The position numbers were made by a program, and so were the translations under genes. This document shows, in pieces, positions 19,729 through 27,450 of a stretch of 64,000 nt of DNA. The stretch is from Polaromonas sp. SP1 (GTDB taxonomy: Bacteria > Pseudomonadota > Gammaproteobacteria > Burkholderiales > Burkholderiaceae_C): assembly GCF_003711205.1 (NCBI RefSeq), contig NZ_CP031013.1:4320501-4384500 (forward strand). Direction: 5' to 3'. Every line of letters starts with the position of its first letter. Position 1 is the stretch's first letter. A model generated the notes under the pieces. It worked only from the letters and a program-made list of their open reading frames with translations. It was not told the origin of the DNA and ran no database searches.

Positions 19729-21207
19729 ATGGATATGAAAACCTCCCCGATTTCCCTGCTGAAAGACCCCAGCCTGTTCAAGACCGACGCCCTGATCAAC
19801 GGCCAGTGGGTGGCCGGCCAGGCCCGGTTTGACGTGAATGACCCGGCCACAGGCCTGAAACTGGCCGACGTGGCCAATCTGGGCCCTCAGGAGGCCGAAG
19901 CCGCGATTGCCGCTGCCAACGCCGCCTGGCCCGCCTGGCGCAACAAGACCGGCAAGGAGCGCCACGCCATCCTGCTCAAGTGGTACCAGTTGCTGATGGC
20001 CAACCAGGAGGACCTGGGCCGCATCATGACCGCCGAGCAGGGCAAGCCCTTTGCCGAGGCCAAGGGTGAAATCGCCTACGGCGCCAGCTTTGTCGAGTGG
20101 TTTGCCGAAGAAGCCAAGCGCGTTAACGGCGAAACGCTGCCCCAGTTCGACAACAACCGCCGCCTGATGGTCATCAAGCAGCCCATCGGCGTGTGCGCAG
20201 CCATCACGCCCTGGAACTTCCCGCTGGCCATGATCACCCGCAAGGTCGCCCCGGCCCTGGCCGCCGGCTGCCCCGTGGTCATCAAACCCGCCGAGCTGAC
20301 CCCGCTGACGGCGCTGGCCGCCGCCGAGCTGGCCGTGCGCGCCGGCATCCCGGCCGGTGTGCTCAATGTGTTGACAGCCGACAGCGGTAACTCGATTGCC
20401 GTGGGCAAGGTGTTCTGCGCCAGCGACACGGTGCGCCACATCAGCTTCACCGGCTCCACCGAGGTCGGGCGCATCCTGATGGCGCAAAGCGCGCCGTCGG
20501 TCAAAAAGCTGGCGCTGGAGCTGGGCGGCAACGCACCCTTCATCGTGTTTGACGATGCCGACGTGGACTCGGCCGTCGAAGGCGCGATGGCCAGCAAATA
20601 CCGCAACGCCGGCCAGACCTGTGTATGCGCCAACCGCATTTATGTACAGGACGGTGTGTACGACCAGTTCGTCGAAAAATTCGCCGCCAAGGTCAAGCTG
20701 CTGAAGGTGGGCAACGGCTTTGAAGACGGCGTGGCGCAAGGGCCGCTGATTGAAGACGCGGCTGTCGAGAAGGTGCAGCGCCATGTGGATGACGCACTGG
20801 CCAAAGGCGGCAAGCTGCTGGTGGGCGGCCACAAGATCAAGGGCCAGTTTTTTGAGCCGACCGTGATCTCGGAAGCCACCGCCGGCATGCTCTGCGCCAA
20901 AGAAGAAACCTTCGGCCCGTTCGCGCCGGTGTTCCGCTTTCACAAAGAGCAGGAAGCGGTTGATGCGGCCAACAACACCGAGTTCGGCCTGGCCAGCTAC
21001 TTCTACAGCCGCGACATCGGGCGCATTTACCGCGTGGCCGAGGCGCTGGAATACGGCATGGTCGGCATCAACGTGGGCGTGATCGCCACCGAACACGTGC
21101 CCTTCGGCGGCGTCAAGCAGTCGGGCCTGGGCCGTGAGGGCTCCAGCCACGGCATGGAGGAGTACCTCGAGATGAAGTACCTCTGCCTGGGCGACATCCA
21201 GCGTTGA
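19729..21207 (+). CDS. gabD: Succinate-semialdehyde dehydrogenase (NADP+)
   Basis: A 492-aa aldehyde dehydrogenase. Family features in order are TPWNFPLAMITRKVAPALAAG, the cofactor loop FTGSTEVGR, catalytic Glu in LELGGNAPF, catalytic Cys in NAGQTCVCANR, and the C-terminal PFGGVKQSGLGREGS. The N-terminus (LFKTDALINGQW) and the length match GabD, which oxidises succinate semialdehyde to succinate in GABA breakdown. AAAGAGA lies upstream of the ATG. No gabT is adjacent. A broader substrate range cannot be excluded. Confidence 0.9.
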   Translation: MDMKTSPISLLKDPSLFKTDALINGQWVAGQARFDVNDPATGLKLADVANLGPQEAEAAIAAANAAWPAWRNKTGKERHAILLKWYQLLMANQEDLGRIMTAEQGKPFAEAKGEIAYGASFVEWFAEEAKRVNGETLPQFDNNRRLMVIKQPIGVCAAITPWNFPLAMITRKVAPALAAGCPVVIKPAELTPLTALAAAELAVRAGIPAGVLNVLTADSGNSIAVGKVFCASDTVRHISFTGSTEVGRILMAQSAPSVKKLALELGGNAPFIVFDDADVDSAVEGAMASKYRNAGQTCVCANRIYVQDGVYDQFVEKFAAKVKLLKVGNGFEDGVAQGPLIEDAAVEKVQRHVDDALAKGGKLLVGGHKIKGQFFEPTVISEATAGMLCAKEETFGPFAPVFRFHKEQEAVDAANNTEFGLASYFYSRDIGRIYRVAEALEYGMVGINVGVIATEHVPFGGVKQSGLGREGSSHGMEEYLEMKYLCLGDIQR

Positions 21208-21231
21208 TCTGACCCGCTAAACGCCACACCT

Positions 21232-21927
21232 ATGCGCATTCTTCTTGTCGAAGACGAAGCCGAGATGGCCGCATGGCTGGTGCGCGCTTTCAAGCAAAGC
21301 GGCTTTGTGCCCGACCACGCGCCCGACGCCGGCACCGCCGAGTCGCTGCTGGCGGGCAATGAATACGATGCGGTGGTGCTCGATTTGCGGCTGCCCGACA
21401 AACACGGGCTCAACCTGCTGGCCGACATCCGCAAGGCGGGCAACCGCACGCCCGTGCTGGTGCTGACCGCGCAGGGTTCGCTGCAAGACCGCGTCAAAGG
21501 CCTGAACGTCGGGGCCGACGACTTCCTGACCAAGCCCTTTGCGATTGAAGAGCTTGAGGCGCGCCTGGCCGCGCTGGTGCGGCGCAGCCGCGGGCGCTCG
21601 CACGCGCCGCTGCAATGCGGCTCGCTCTCGTGCGCCCACGACAGCCGGGCCTTCACGCTGGCCGGCACGCTGCTGCAGCTCACGCCGCGCGAGGGTGCGG
21701 CCCTGTCGGTGCTGCTGGCACGCAGCGGCTCGCCGGTGGAAAAATCGCAGCTCTCGGCCAAGGTGTTTCCGGCCGACAGCAACGCCGGCCCCGATGCCAT
21801 CGAGCTGGTGCTTCACCGCCTGCGCCGCAAGCTCGATGGCGGTGACGTGCGCATCGTGACCGTGCGCGGCCTGGGCTACATGCTGGAGGCTATTGCGGAC
21901 GAGGCGCATGAAGATACTGCGGACTGA
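21232..21927 (+). CDS. tctD: OmpR-family response regulator (TctD-like)
   Basis: A 231-aa regulator. The receiver domain has the acidic pair in VEDEAE, the phosphorylation site in VVLDLRLPD, Thr in VLTAQGS and Lys in LTKPF. The C-terminal winged helix ends with VRGLGYMLEA. It overlaps the sensor kinase gene by 20 bp and is followed by tctB and tctA, the arrangement seen for tricarboxylate-responsive TctDE systems. The inducing acid is not identified. Confidence 0.87.
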   Translation: MRILLVEDEAEMAAWLVRAFKQSGFVPDHAPDAGTAESLLAGNEYDAVVLDLRLPDKHGLNLLADIRKAGNRTPVLVLTAQGSLQDRVKGLNVGADDFLTKPFAIEELEARLAALVRRSRGRSHAPLQCGSLSCAHDSRAFTLAGTLLQLTPREGAALSVLLARSGSPVEKSQLSAKVFPADSNAGPDAIELVLHRLRRKLDGGDVRIVTVRGLGYMLEAIADEAHEDTAD

Positions 21928-23368
21928 CCCCGACCGCTTCGGCATTCGCGCGCGCCTGCTGACGCTGCTGCTCCCGGCCATCCTGGGCCTGCTGGCCCTG
22001 GACAGCTGGAACGACTACAGCGCCCTGCACAAGCAGGTGCAGGACGCCTACGACCAGGCCATGCTGGAGTCCGTCCACGTGCTGCGCGGCAGCCTGTCGG
22101 TGGCGCAAGACGGTGTGCTGCGCCTGAACGCACCGCTGGCGGTGCAGGCCTTGATCGATGCGACCGGCCCCTTGCAAAAGCACCTGCATATCGGGTTGAC
22201 GCCGCAAGGCGCGGCAGCCCCGCGTGAGCTGACCCTGCTGGGCGAAACCGACCTGCCGGCGCCGCCCGCACGGCCGGTGGGGGCTGCCGCCCCGGAAATC
22301 CCCGTCACGGCCTGGTACGACAGCGACTACCGGGGCCAGACGGTCCGCGTGGTGGCGCTCCAGAGCAAGGTGTTTGACGGCCGCGGCCAGGCCTTTGACC
22401 TCCTGATCCAGGTGGCCGAAAGCACCGAGCCGCGCGACCGTGCGCAGGCAGCCACGCTGCGGCAGGAACTCATACGCGACACCCGCATGGTGCTGGTGAT
22501 GGTCCTGCTGGTCTGGCTGGGCGTGACGTGGTCGCTGCGGCCGCTGGAGCGCCTGCGCAAAACCGTGCTGCAAAACAAAGGCCGCGACCTCCAGCCGCTG
22601 GACACCAGCGGCGTGCCGCATGAAGTGGCGCCGCTCGTCGACGCCGTCAACCAGCACCTGGCCAGCTACCGCGAGCTGCTCGAGCAGCAGTCGCAGTTCC
22701 TGGCCGACGCATCGCACCAGTTGCGCACCCCGCTGGCCATCATGCTGACCCAGGCCGGTGTCGCGCTGCGCGAAAAAGACCCGGAACAGCTTCACGCCAC
22801 TTTGCGCGCCATGGTGGTACAGATCTCGCGCAGCCGGCGCCTGTGCGAGCAGCTGCTGTCGCTGGCTCACGCCAATGAGAGCGCACCGCCGGAAGATGCA
22901 CCCGGTCTTGTATATCTCAACAGTGTTGCCAAAGGCGTAGTGCTGCAGCACCTGGCACTGGCCCGCGAGAAAAACCAGGACCTGGGCTGGGTGGATGCCG
23001 CGGGGGACGTGCCGGTGCTGGCGCGCAGCCTCGAGCTGCACGAGGCGCTCTCCAACCTGGTGCACAACGCCATCGTCTACACGCCGGCGGGCGGGCACAT
23101 CACCGTGAAGGTGAGCAGCCAGGGCGGCATGGCACTGGCCGAAGTGCGCGACGACGGCCCCGGCATTGCCCCAGCGCGGTGGGCCGAGGTGTTTGAGCGC
23201 TTTCATTCGGCCGGCCCGTCCGGCAACGGCGCGCGCGGCGCCGGGCTGGGCATGGCCATCGCGCGTGCTTATGCCAGGCGCAACGGCGGCGACATCGAGC
23301 TGGCCGACCCGGCCTCCGGCACCGGACTGCGCGCCCTGCTGCGGCTGCCGCTGGCATCAGGCTCATAG
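21908..23368 (+). CDS. tctE: Sensor histidine kinase (TctE-like)
   Basis: A 486-aa inner-membrane kinase. ATG at 21908 is preferred over an upstream TTG. TM1 (LLTLLLPAILGLLAL) and TM2 (MVLVMVLLVWLGVTW) enclose a periplasmic sensor of about 150 residues. A HAMP-like linker leads to the H box DASHQLRTPLAIM, the N box HEALSNLVHNAIVY, and G boxes DDGPGI and GAGLGMAIA. It phosphorylates the TctD-like regulator encoded just upstream. Length and layout are typical for TctE. Confidence 0.88.
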   Translation: MKILRTDPDRFGIRARLLTLLLPAILGLLALDSWNDYSALHKQVQDAYDQAMLESVHVLRGSLSVAQDGVLRLNAPLAVQALIDATGPLQKHLHIGLTPQGAAAPRELTLLGETDLPAPPARPVGAAAPEIPVTAWYDSDYRGQTVRVVALQSKVFDGRGQAFDLLIQVAESTEPRDRAQAATLRQELIRDTRMVLVMVLLVWLGVTWSLRPLERLRKTVLQNKGRDLQPLDTSGVPHEVAPLVDAVNQHLASYRELLEQQSQFLADASHQLRTPLAIMLTQAGVALREKDPEQLHATLRAMVVQISRSRRLCEQLLSLAHANESAPPEDAPGLVYLNSVAKGVVLQHLALAREKNQDLGWVDAAGDVPVLARSLELHEALSNLVHNAIVYTPAGGHITVKVSSQGGMALAEVRDDGPGIAPARWAEVFERFHSAGPSGNGARGAGLGMAIARAYARRNGGDIELADPASGTGLRALLRLPLASGS

Positions 23369-23539
23369 CGTCAAGTGCACGCGATCGGGCCGCAGCCGGC
23401 GGCTTCACGGGTGCGCCCGTCGCTGTTAGTGATAACACGTATTTTGGGATCGGCCGCGTAAAACGAAAGCCGATTGGAAGCCTCGCTTCCTAACATCCGC
23501 TCCACCCCGAAAGCCGGGACACCACCACAAGGAGACAGG

Positions 23540-23602
23540 ATGACACACCCCCCGTTTGTGACAACGCCCGCAGTGGCGCAGCCATGGAGCAAGCCCCTAT
23601 GA
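23540..23602 (+). CDS. Candidate 20-residue leader peptide upstream of tctB
   Basis: A short frame starting MTHPPF, with a strong ribosome site (AAGGAGA, 4 nt before the ATG). It ends in ATGA overlapping the ATG at 23599 of the TctB frame. This gives a strong ribosome site to a tiny ORF and couples tctB to it, while neither possible tctB start has a good ribosome site of its own. No similarity is recognised; it may be a translational coupler only. Confidence 0.5.
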   Translation: MTHPPFVTTPAVAQPWSKPL

Positions 23603-24027
23603 ACATGAACAACCGCAACTTCGTGCGGGGCCTGTGCCTCATGGCGATCGCCCTGCTCTTTGGCCTGGTGTCGCTGAATTACAAGACAGGCGAGTTAAGC
23701 AGGTCCGGGCCCGGGATGTTTCCCCTGATCGTGAGCTCCCTGCTGTTTGTGATTGGCGTGCTCACGGTCGTGCGTTCGCACTTCTACGACCCAGTCCCCC
23801 TGGACTACGGTGTCAAGAATATCGCCCTGATTCTGCTGAGCCTTGTCGGGTTTGCCGTGATCTCCCATTACATCAACATGATCCTGGCCATCGTGTTTCT
23901 GGTGTTTTGCTCCACCCTCGCCGGCACGTCCTATTCCCTGGTGCGCAACGTCAAGATCTCGCTGGGCCTGATCGCGGTTGCCTTTGCCTTTAAAAACTTT
24001 CTCGGCCTTAGCCTGCCTCTCTACTGA
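23599..24027 (+). CDS. tctB: Tripartite tricarboxylate transporter small membrane subunit TctB
   Basis: About 142 aa (147 if ATG 23584 is used). I prefer 23599 because it overlaps the stop of the upstream 20-codon frame. Four hydrophobic helices are visible (GLCLMAIALLFGLVSL; FPLIVSSLLFVIGVLTVV; IALILLSLVGFAVI; MILAIVFLVFCSTL). The motif SGPGMFPLIVS is characteristic of TctB. The family is the small subunit of secondary transporters driven by ion gradients. It is coupled to tctA, whose ATG overlaps its stop. Confidence 0.85.
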   Translation: MNMNNRNFVRGLCLMAIALLFGLVSLNYKTGELSRSGPGMFPLIVSSLLFVIGVLTVVRSHFYDPVPLDYGVKNIALILLSLVGFAVISHYINMILAIVFLVFCSTLAGTSYSLVRNVKISLGLIAVAFAFKNFLGLSLPLY

Positions 24028-25595
24028 TGGATATCCTGCACAACCTTTCGCTGGGTTTCGAGCATGCGCTGACCTGGCAGAACCTCCTTTATTGCGCCCT
24101 TGGCTGCACGGTGGGCACACTCATCGGGCTGCTGCCGGGACTGGGGCCTTTGTCCACCATCAGCTTGCTGCTGCCCCTGACGTATTCGATTCCCACCGGT
24201 GGGGCGCTCATCATGCTGGCCGGCATTTACTACGGGGCCCAATACGGCGACAGCGTGAGCGCCATCACGATGAAGATTCCGCATGCCAGCAGCATCGTCG
24301 CCTGCATAGACGGCTACCAGATGACGCTCAAGGGGAAAACCGGCCTGGCCCTGTTCACCGCAGGCATCTCCAGCTTCATCGGCGGCACCGTGGCCATTGT
24401 GGTGTTGTCGACCCTGGCGGTGCCACTGGGTGAGGTGGGCTTCCTGTTTGGGCCGGCCGACTACTGCGCCCTCATGCTGCTGGGGTTTTTCTGCGTGAGC
24501 TTTGTCAGCAGCGGCAGCCTGCTCAACGGCCTGGCCATGGCCATGGTCGGCGTCCTGCTCGGGATGGTGGGCACCGATGTGAACAGCGGCACCGCGCGCT
24601 ACACCATGGACCTGCCTTTCCTGATGGACGGGATTGGCCTGATCAGCATCGCCCTGGGGTGCTTCGGTATTGCCGAGGTCGTGAAAAATCTCGACAACAA
24701 AAACGTGCTCACACCGTTCAACGGCGAGATCAAGCTCATGCCGACCTGGCCGGAGTTCAAGCGCATCATCCCCAGTGCCTTGCGCGGCAGCGTGATCGGC
24801 TCGGTCCTGGGCATCCTGCCCGGCGGCGGCCCAACGATTGCCCAGTTCGCGGCCTATGCGGCCGACAAGAAGTTCAGCAAATACAAGCATGAGATCGGCA
24901 CCGGCTGCATCGAAGGCGTGGCCGGCCAGGCCGCCGCCGACGAGGCGGCCGCACGCACCAGCTTCATCCCGCTCATGGCCATCGGCATTCCGGAAAACGC
25001 CGTCATGGCCTTGATGATGGCCGCCTTCGTCATCAAGGGAGTCCAGCCCGGGCCCAACATGATCGCCAGCCACCCCGACCTGTTCTGGGGCCTGGTCGCC
25101 AGCATGTGGGTGGGCAATTGTTTTCTGGTCATCCTCAACGTGCCCCTGGTGCGCTACTGGCTGTCGGTCTTCAAGATTCCGTACACGGTGCTGTTCCCGG
25201 CGATTCTCTTTTTCTGCTGTATCGGCACCTTCAGCATCAACAACAGCCTGGACGACATCTACATCACGGCGGTATTCGGCCTGATTGGTTACCTGTTCCT
25301 GCGCCTGGAGATGGAGGCCGCGCCGCTCCTTTTGGGCTTCATCCTGGGGCCCATGCTGGAAGAAAACTTCCGCCGCGCCATGCTCCTGAGCCGGGGCAGC
25401 TTCAACGTGTTCGTCAACCGCCCCATCAGCGCCACCTTGCTGGCCGTGATCGGAACGCTGGTCGTCTGGCAGGTGGTGGTGTTTGTCCGCAGGCTGTGGA
25501 AGTCACCCGACCATGTCATTCATGCGGGCGCCGCTACACCGGCGGCCGTTGCGGCAGCCGCCGCTGCGCCGGTGCCCGTCGCCGCCGGCGAATAA
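24027..25595 (+). CDS. tctA: Tripartite tricarboxylate transporter large permease TctA
   Basis: A 522-aa membrane protein with about 11-12 hydrophobic helices. Family signatures are GCTVGTLIGLLPGLGPLSTI near the N-terminus, GIYYGAQYGDSVSAITMKIP, and GILPGGGPTIAQFAAYAADK in the second half. The C-terminus ends in an Ala/Pro tail. No tctC gene lies within the operon, so the substrate-binding protein must come from elsewhere. Two orphan Bug-type genes at 30.8 and 35.4 kb are candidates. Confidence 0.93.
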   Translation: MDILHNLSLGFEHALTWQNLLYCALGCTVGTLIGLLPGLGPLSTISLLLPLTYSIPTGGALIMLAGIYYGAQYGDSVSAITMKIPHASSIVACIDGYQMTLKGKTGLALFTAGISSFIGGTVAIVVLSTLAVPLGEVGFLFGPADYCALMLLGFFCVSFVSSGSLLNGLAMAMVGVLLGMVGTDVNSGTARYTMDLPFLMDGIGLISIALGCFGIAEVVKNLDNKNVLTPFNGEIKLMPTWPEFKRIIPSALRGSVIGSVLGILPGGGPTIAQFAAYAADKKFSKYKHEIGTGCIEGVAGQAAADEAAARTSFIPLMAIGIPENAVMALMMAAFVIKGVQPGPNMIASHPDLFWGLVASMWVGNCFLVILNVPLVRYWLSVFKIPYTVLFPAILFFCCIGTFSINNSLDDIYITAVFGLIGYLFLRLEMEAAPLLLGFILGPMLEENFRRAMLLSRGSFNVFVNRPISATLLAVIGTLVVWQVVVFVRRLWKSPDHVIHAGAATPAAVAAAAAAPVPVAAGE

Positions 25596-25706
25596 GGCCG
25601 CCCGGCGAAGCCGGCGCGCCCCCTGAGCCCTCTTGCAGCGGTTCGGGGGGCTTGTTTCATGGGGCCGTTGTGTTGAAATAAGCCCTCCTTCAGGAGACCC
25701 TTCACC

Positions 25707-26147
25707 ATGAACCGCAGACTCTTCGTCCAGGCCGGTGCCGCCACCGCAGTTGCTACATTTTTGATAGCTGCACATGCACAATCCACGATGGCTACAGGCA
25801 TAAAACGCCAAGGAATCGTGATCCAGGTCAGCGACAACGACCCGGCCAAATGGAACCTGGCGCTGAACAACGCGAAGAACCTGCAGGACGACGTGGGCGC
25901 CGCCAATGTCGACATTGAGATCGTCGCTTACGGCCCGGGCATCGGCATGCTCAAACTGGAGTCACCCACCGGCGCGCGCATCGCCGACGCGGCCAAGGCC
26001 GGCATCAAGGTCACCGCCTGTGAAAACACCATGCGCGGCCAGAAGCTGACCAAAGACGACATGCTCGGCGGCATCAGTTATGTGCCCGCCGGCGTCACCG
26101 AAATCATGAAGAAGCAGCACGAAGGCTGGGCCTACCTGCGGCCCTGA
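25707..26147 (+). CDS. Exported DsrE-family protein
   Basis: A 146-aa protein with an N-terminal signal (RRLFVQAGAATAVATFLIAA, then HAQ) and a DsrE-like fold: GIVIQVSDNDPAKWNLALNN at the N-terminus and IEIVAYGPGIGMLKLES in the middle. A conserved-looking Cys sits in VTACENTM. Exported DsrE-like proteins occur widely in betaproteobacteria with no settled function. Part of the signal peptide is encoded by sequence resembling the dispersed repeat (25750-25771). GGAG lies upstream of the ATG. Confidence 0.83.
   Translation: MNRRLFVQAGAATAVATFLIAAHAQSTMATGIKRQGIVIQVSDNDPAKWNLALNNAKNLQDDVGAANVDIEIVAYGPGIGMLKLESPTGARIADAAKAGIKVTACENTMRGQKLTKDDMLGGISYVPAGVTEIMKKQHEGWAYLRP
25750..25771 (+). repeat. 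Partial dispersed repeat inside a signal-peptide coding region
   Basis: TTGCTACATTTTTGATAGCT resembles TTGCTATCTAATTGATAGCT of copy C at 51845. The second conserved block (GGGCTAGAGGCC) was not found downstream. It encodes VATFLIAA of the exported DsrE-like protein. Confidence 0.45.
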
Positions 26148-26207
26148 TTTCCGGGGTCTGCCCGACCCCTTCAGGCGGGCGTTGAAGATCAGGATGACTG
26201 GGCCTTA

Positions 26208-26236
26208 GTGACGCGAGCAGGCTCGCTACCTATAAT
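26208..26236 (+). promoter_or_regulatory. Promoter of tRNA-Gly
   Basis: A perfect -10 TATAAT at 26231-26236, eleven bases before the tRNA, with GTGACG (26208-26213) 17 nt upstream as a weak -35. Confidence 0.65.
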
Positions 26237-26246
26237 GACTTTCCGG

Positions 26247-26320
26247 GCGGGTGTCGTTCAATGGTAGGACTCTTGCTTCCCAAGCAAATAACGTGGGTTC
26301 GATTCCCATCACCCGCTCCA
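26247..26320 (+). tRNA. tRNA-Gly (anticodon CCC)
   Basis: Acceptor GCGGGTG pairs with CACCCGC, followed by T and an encoded CCA. The anticodon stem is CTTGC/GCAAA-like, with loop TTCCCAA giving CCC. The T arm has GTGGGTTCGATTCCCAT. Total 74 nt. No integrase or attachment-site duplication is seen beside it. Confidence 0.95.
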
Positions 26321-26332
26321 GTCTTCCTGCAC

Positions 26333-26356
26333 AAGGGCCTCCGACGAGGCCTTTGT
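26333..26356 (+). terminator. Terminator of tRNA-Gly
   Basis: GGCCTC pairs with GAGGCC around CGAC, followed by TTTGTCGTTT. Confidence 0.75.
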
Positions 26357-26408
26357 CGTTTCAGGCGAGCCAATTTGCCCGTCTTGCCGCCAATAAACCC
26401 TACCGATT

Positions 26409-26424
26409 GTTCTAAAAATAGAAC
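26409..26424. promoter_or_regulatory. Palindrome upstream of the pirin gene
   Basis: GTTCTA and TAGAAC arms separated by AAAA, about 100 nt upstream of the pirin start. It is in the size range of a dimeric regulator site. No regulator gene is adjacent, so the binding protein is unknown. Confidence 0.4.
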
Positions 26425-26526
26425 GCAGACATGCGGTTTTGGTATCTATTGCAGGCACCTTTCGCCCCCATCTTCCGTGCATGACCCGGTTTTGCCGGCA
26501 TCACACAGCATAGAAGGAGCAGCGCG

Positions 26527-27393
26527 ATGAAAAACATTCTGGGCATCTACAGCAACCCCCACGGCCACTGGGTAGGTGACGGCTTTCCTGTGCGTTCGCT
26601 GTTCAGCTACAACACCCTGGGCGCTCAAGTCAGCCCCTTCCTGCTGCTGGACTACGCCGGCCCGGCGCAGTTTGAGCCGGCCGCCAAGCCGCGCGGCGTC
26701 GGCCAGCACCCGCACCGCGGTTTTGAGACCGTGACCATCGTCTACAAGGGCGAAGTCGAGCATCGCGACTCCACCGGCAACGGCGGTGTGATCGGCCCGG
26801 GCGGCGTGCAGTGGATGACGGCGGCCTCGGGCATCCTGCACGAGGAATTTCACTCGCGCGAGTTCACCCGCACGGGCGGCCCGTTCGAGATGGTGCAGCT
26901 GTGGGTCAACCTGCCGGCCAAAGACAAGATGGCGGCGCCCGGCTACCAGGGCATTTCAGACAAAGACATCCCGCAAGTCGACCTGCCTGACGGCGCCGGC
27001 TCGGTGCGCGTGATTGCCGGCGACTACCAGGGCACCCGTGGACCGGCGCACACGTTTACGCCGATTGACGTGTGGGACATGCGGCTGAAAGAAGGCAAAA
27101 CCGCCTCGCTGACCATTCCCGAAGGCCGCACCGCGGCCGTCGTGGTGTTGCACGGCACGGTGCTGGTCAACGGCAAGGAAGTGGTGCGTGAAGCGCAGAT
27201 GGCGCTGCTGGACCGCGAAGGTGTTGGCCTGCAGCTTGAAGCCAACGGCGACGCCACCTTGCTGCTGCTCAGCGGCGAGCCGATTGACGAGCCCATCGTC
27301 GGCCATGGCCCCTTCGTGATGAACAGCCGCGAGGAGATCATGCAGGCGATGAAGGACTTCAACGCGGGCCGCTTCGGCCAGATGGCGCACTGA
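26527..27393 (+). CDS. Pirin family protein
   Basis: A 288-aa bicupin. The N-terminal cupin carries the metal ligands in HPHRGFETVTIV, VEHRDS and SGILHEEFHS. The C-terminal cupin is present (LKEGKTASLTIPEGRTA) but lacks obvious metal histidines, as is usual. Bacterial pirins bind Fe and include quercetin-dioxygenase-like enzymes and redox regulators. AAGGAGCAGCG precedes the ATG. It is monocistronic. Confidence 0.93.
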   Translation: MKNILGIYSNPHGHWVGDGFPVRSLFSYNTLGAQVSPFLLLDYAGPAQFEPAAKPRGVGQHPHRGFETVTIVYKGEVEHRDSTGNGGVIGPGGVQWMTAASGILHEEFHSREFTRTGGPFEMVQLWVNLPAKDKMAAPGYQGISDKDIPQVDLPDGAGSVRVIAGDYQGTRGPAHTFTPIDVWDMRLKEGKTASLTIPEGRTAAVVVLHGTVLVNGKEVVREAQMALLDREGVGLQLEANGDATLLLLSGEPIDEPIVGHGPFVMNSREEIMQAMKDFNAGRFGQMAH

Positions 27394-27398
27394 CAGGC

Positions 27399-27426
27399 CG
27401 GCACAGCTTCAATCGGGGCTGTGCCG
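27399..27426. terminator. Hairpin between convergent pirin and aldehyde dehydrogenase genes
   Basis: CGGCACAGC pairs with GCTGTGCCG over a 10-nt loop. There is no good U tract on either side, so termination strength is doubtful. Confidence 0.4.
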
Positions 27427-27450
27427 CCACCTTGTTCCGTGTTCCGTGTT

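Noticed and set aside
26247..26526. tRNA-Gly as an integration site for a genomic island
   Set aside because: No integrase gene and no duplicated tRNA 3' end was seen nearby; flanking genes look like ordinary chromosome.
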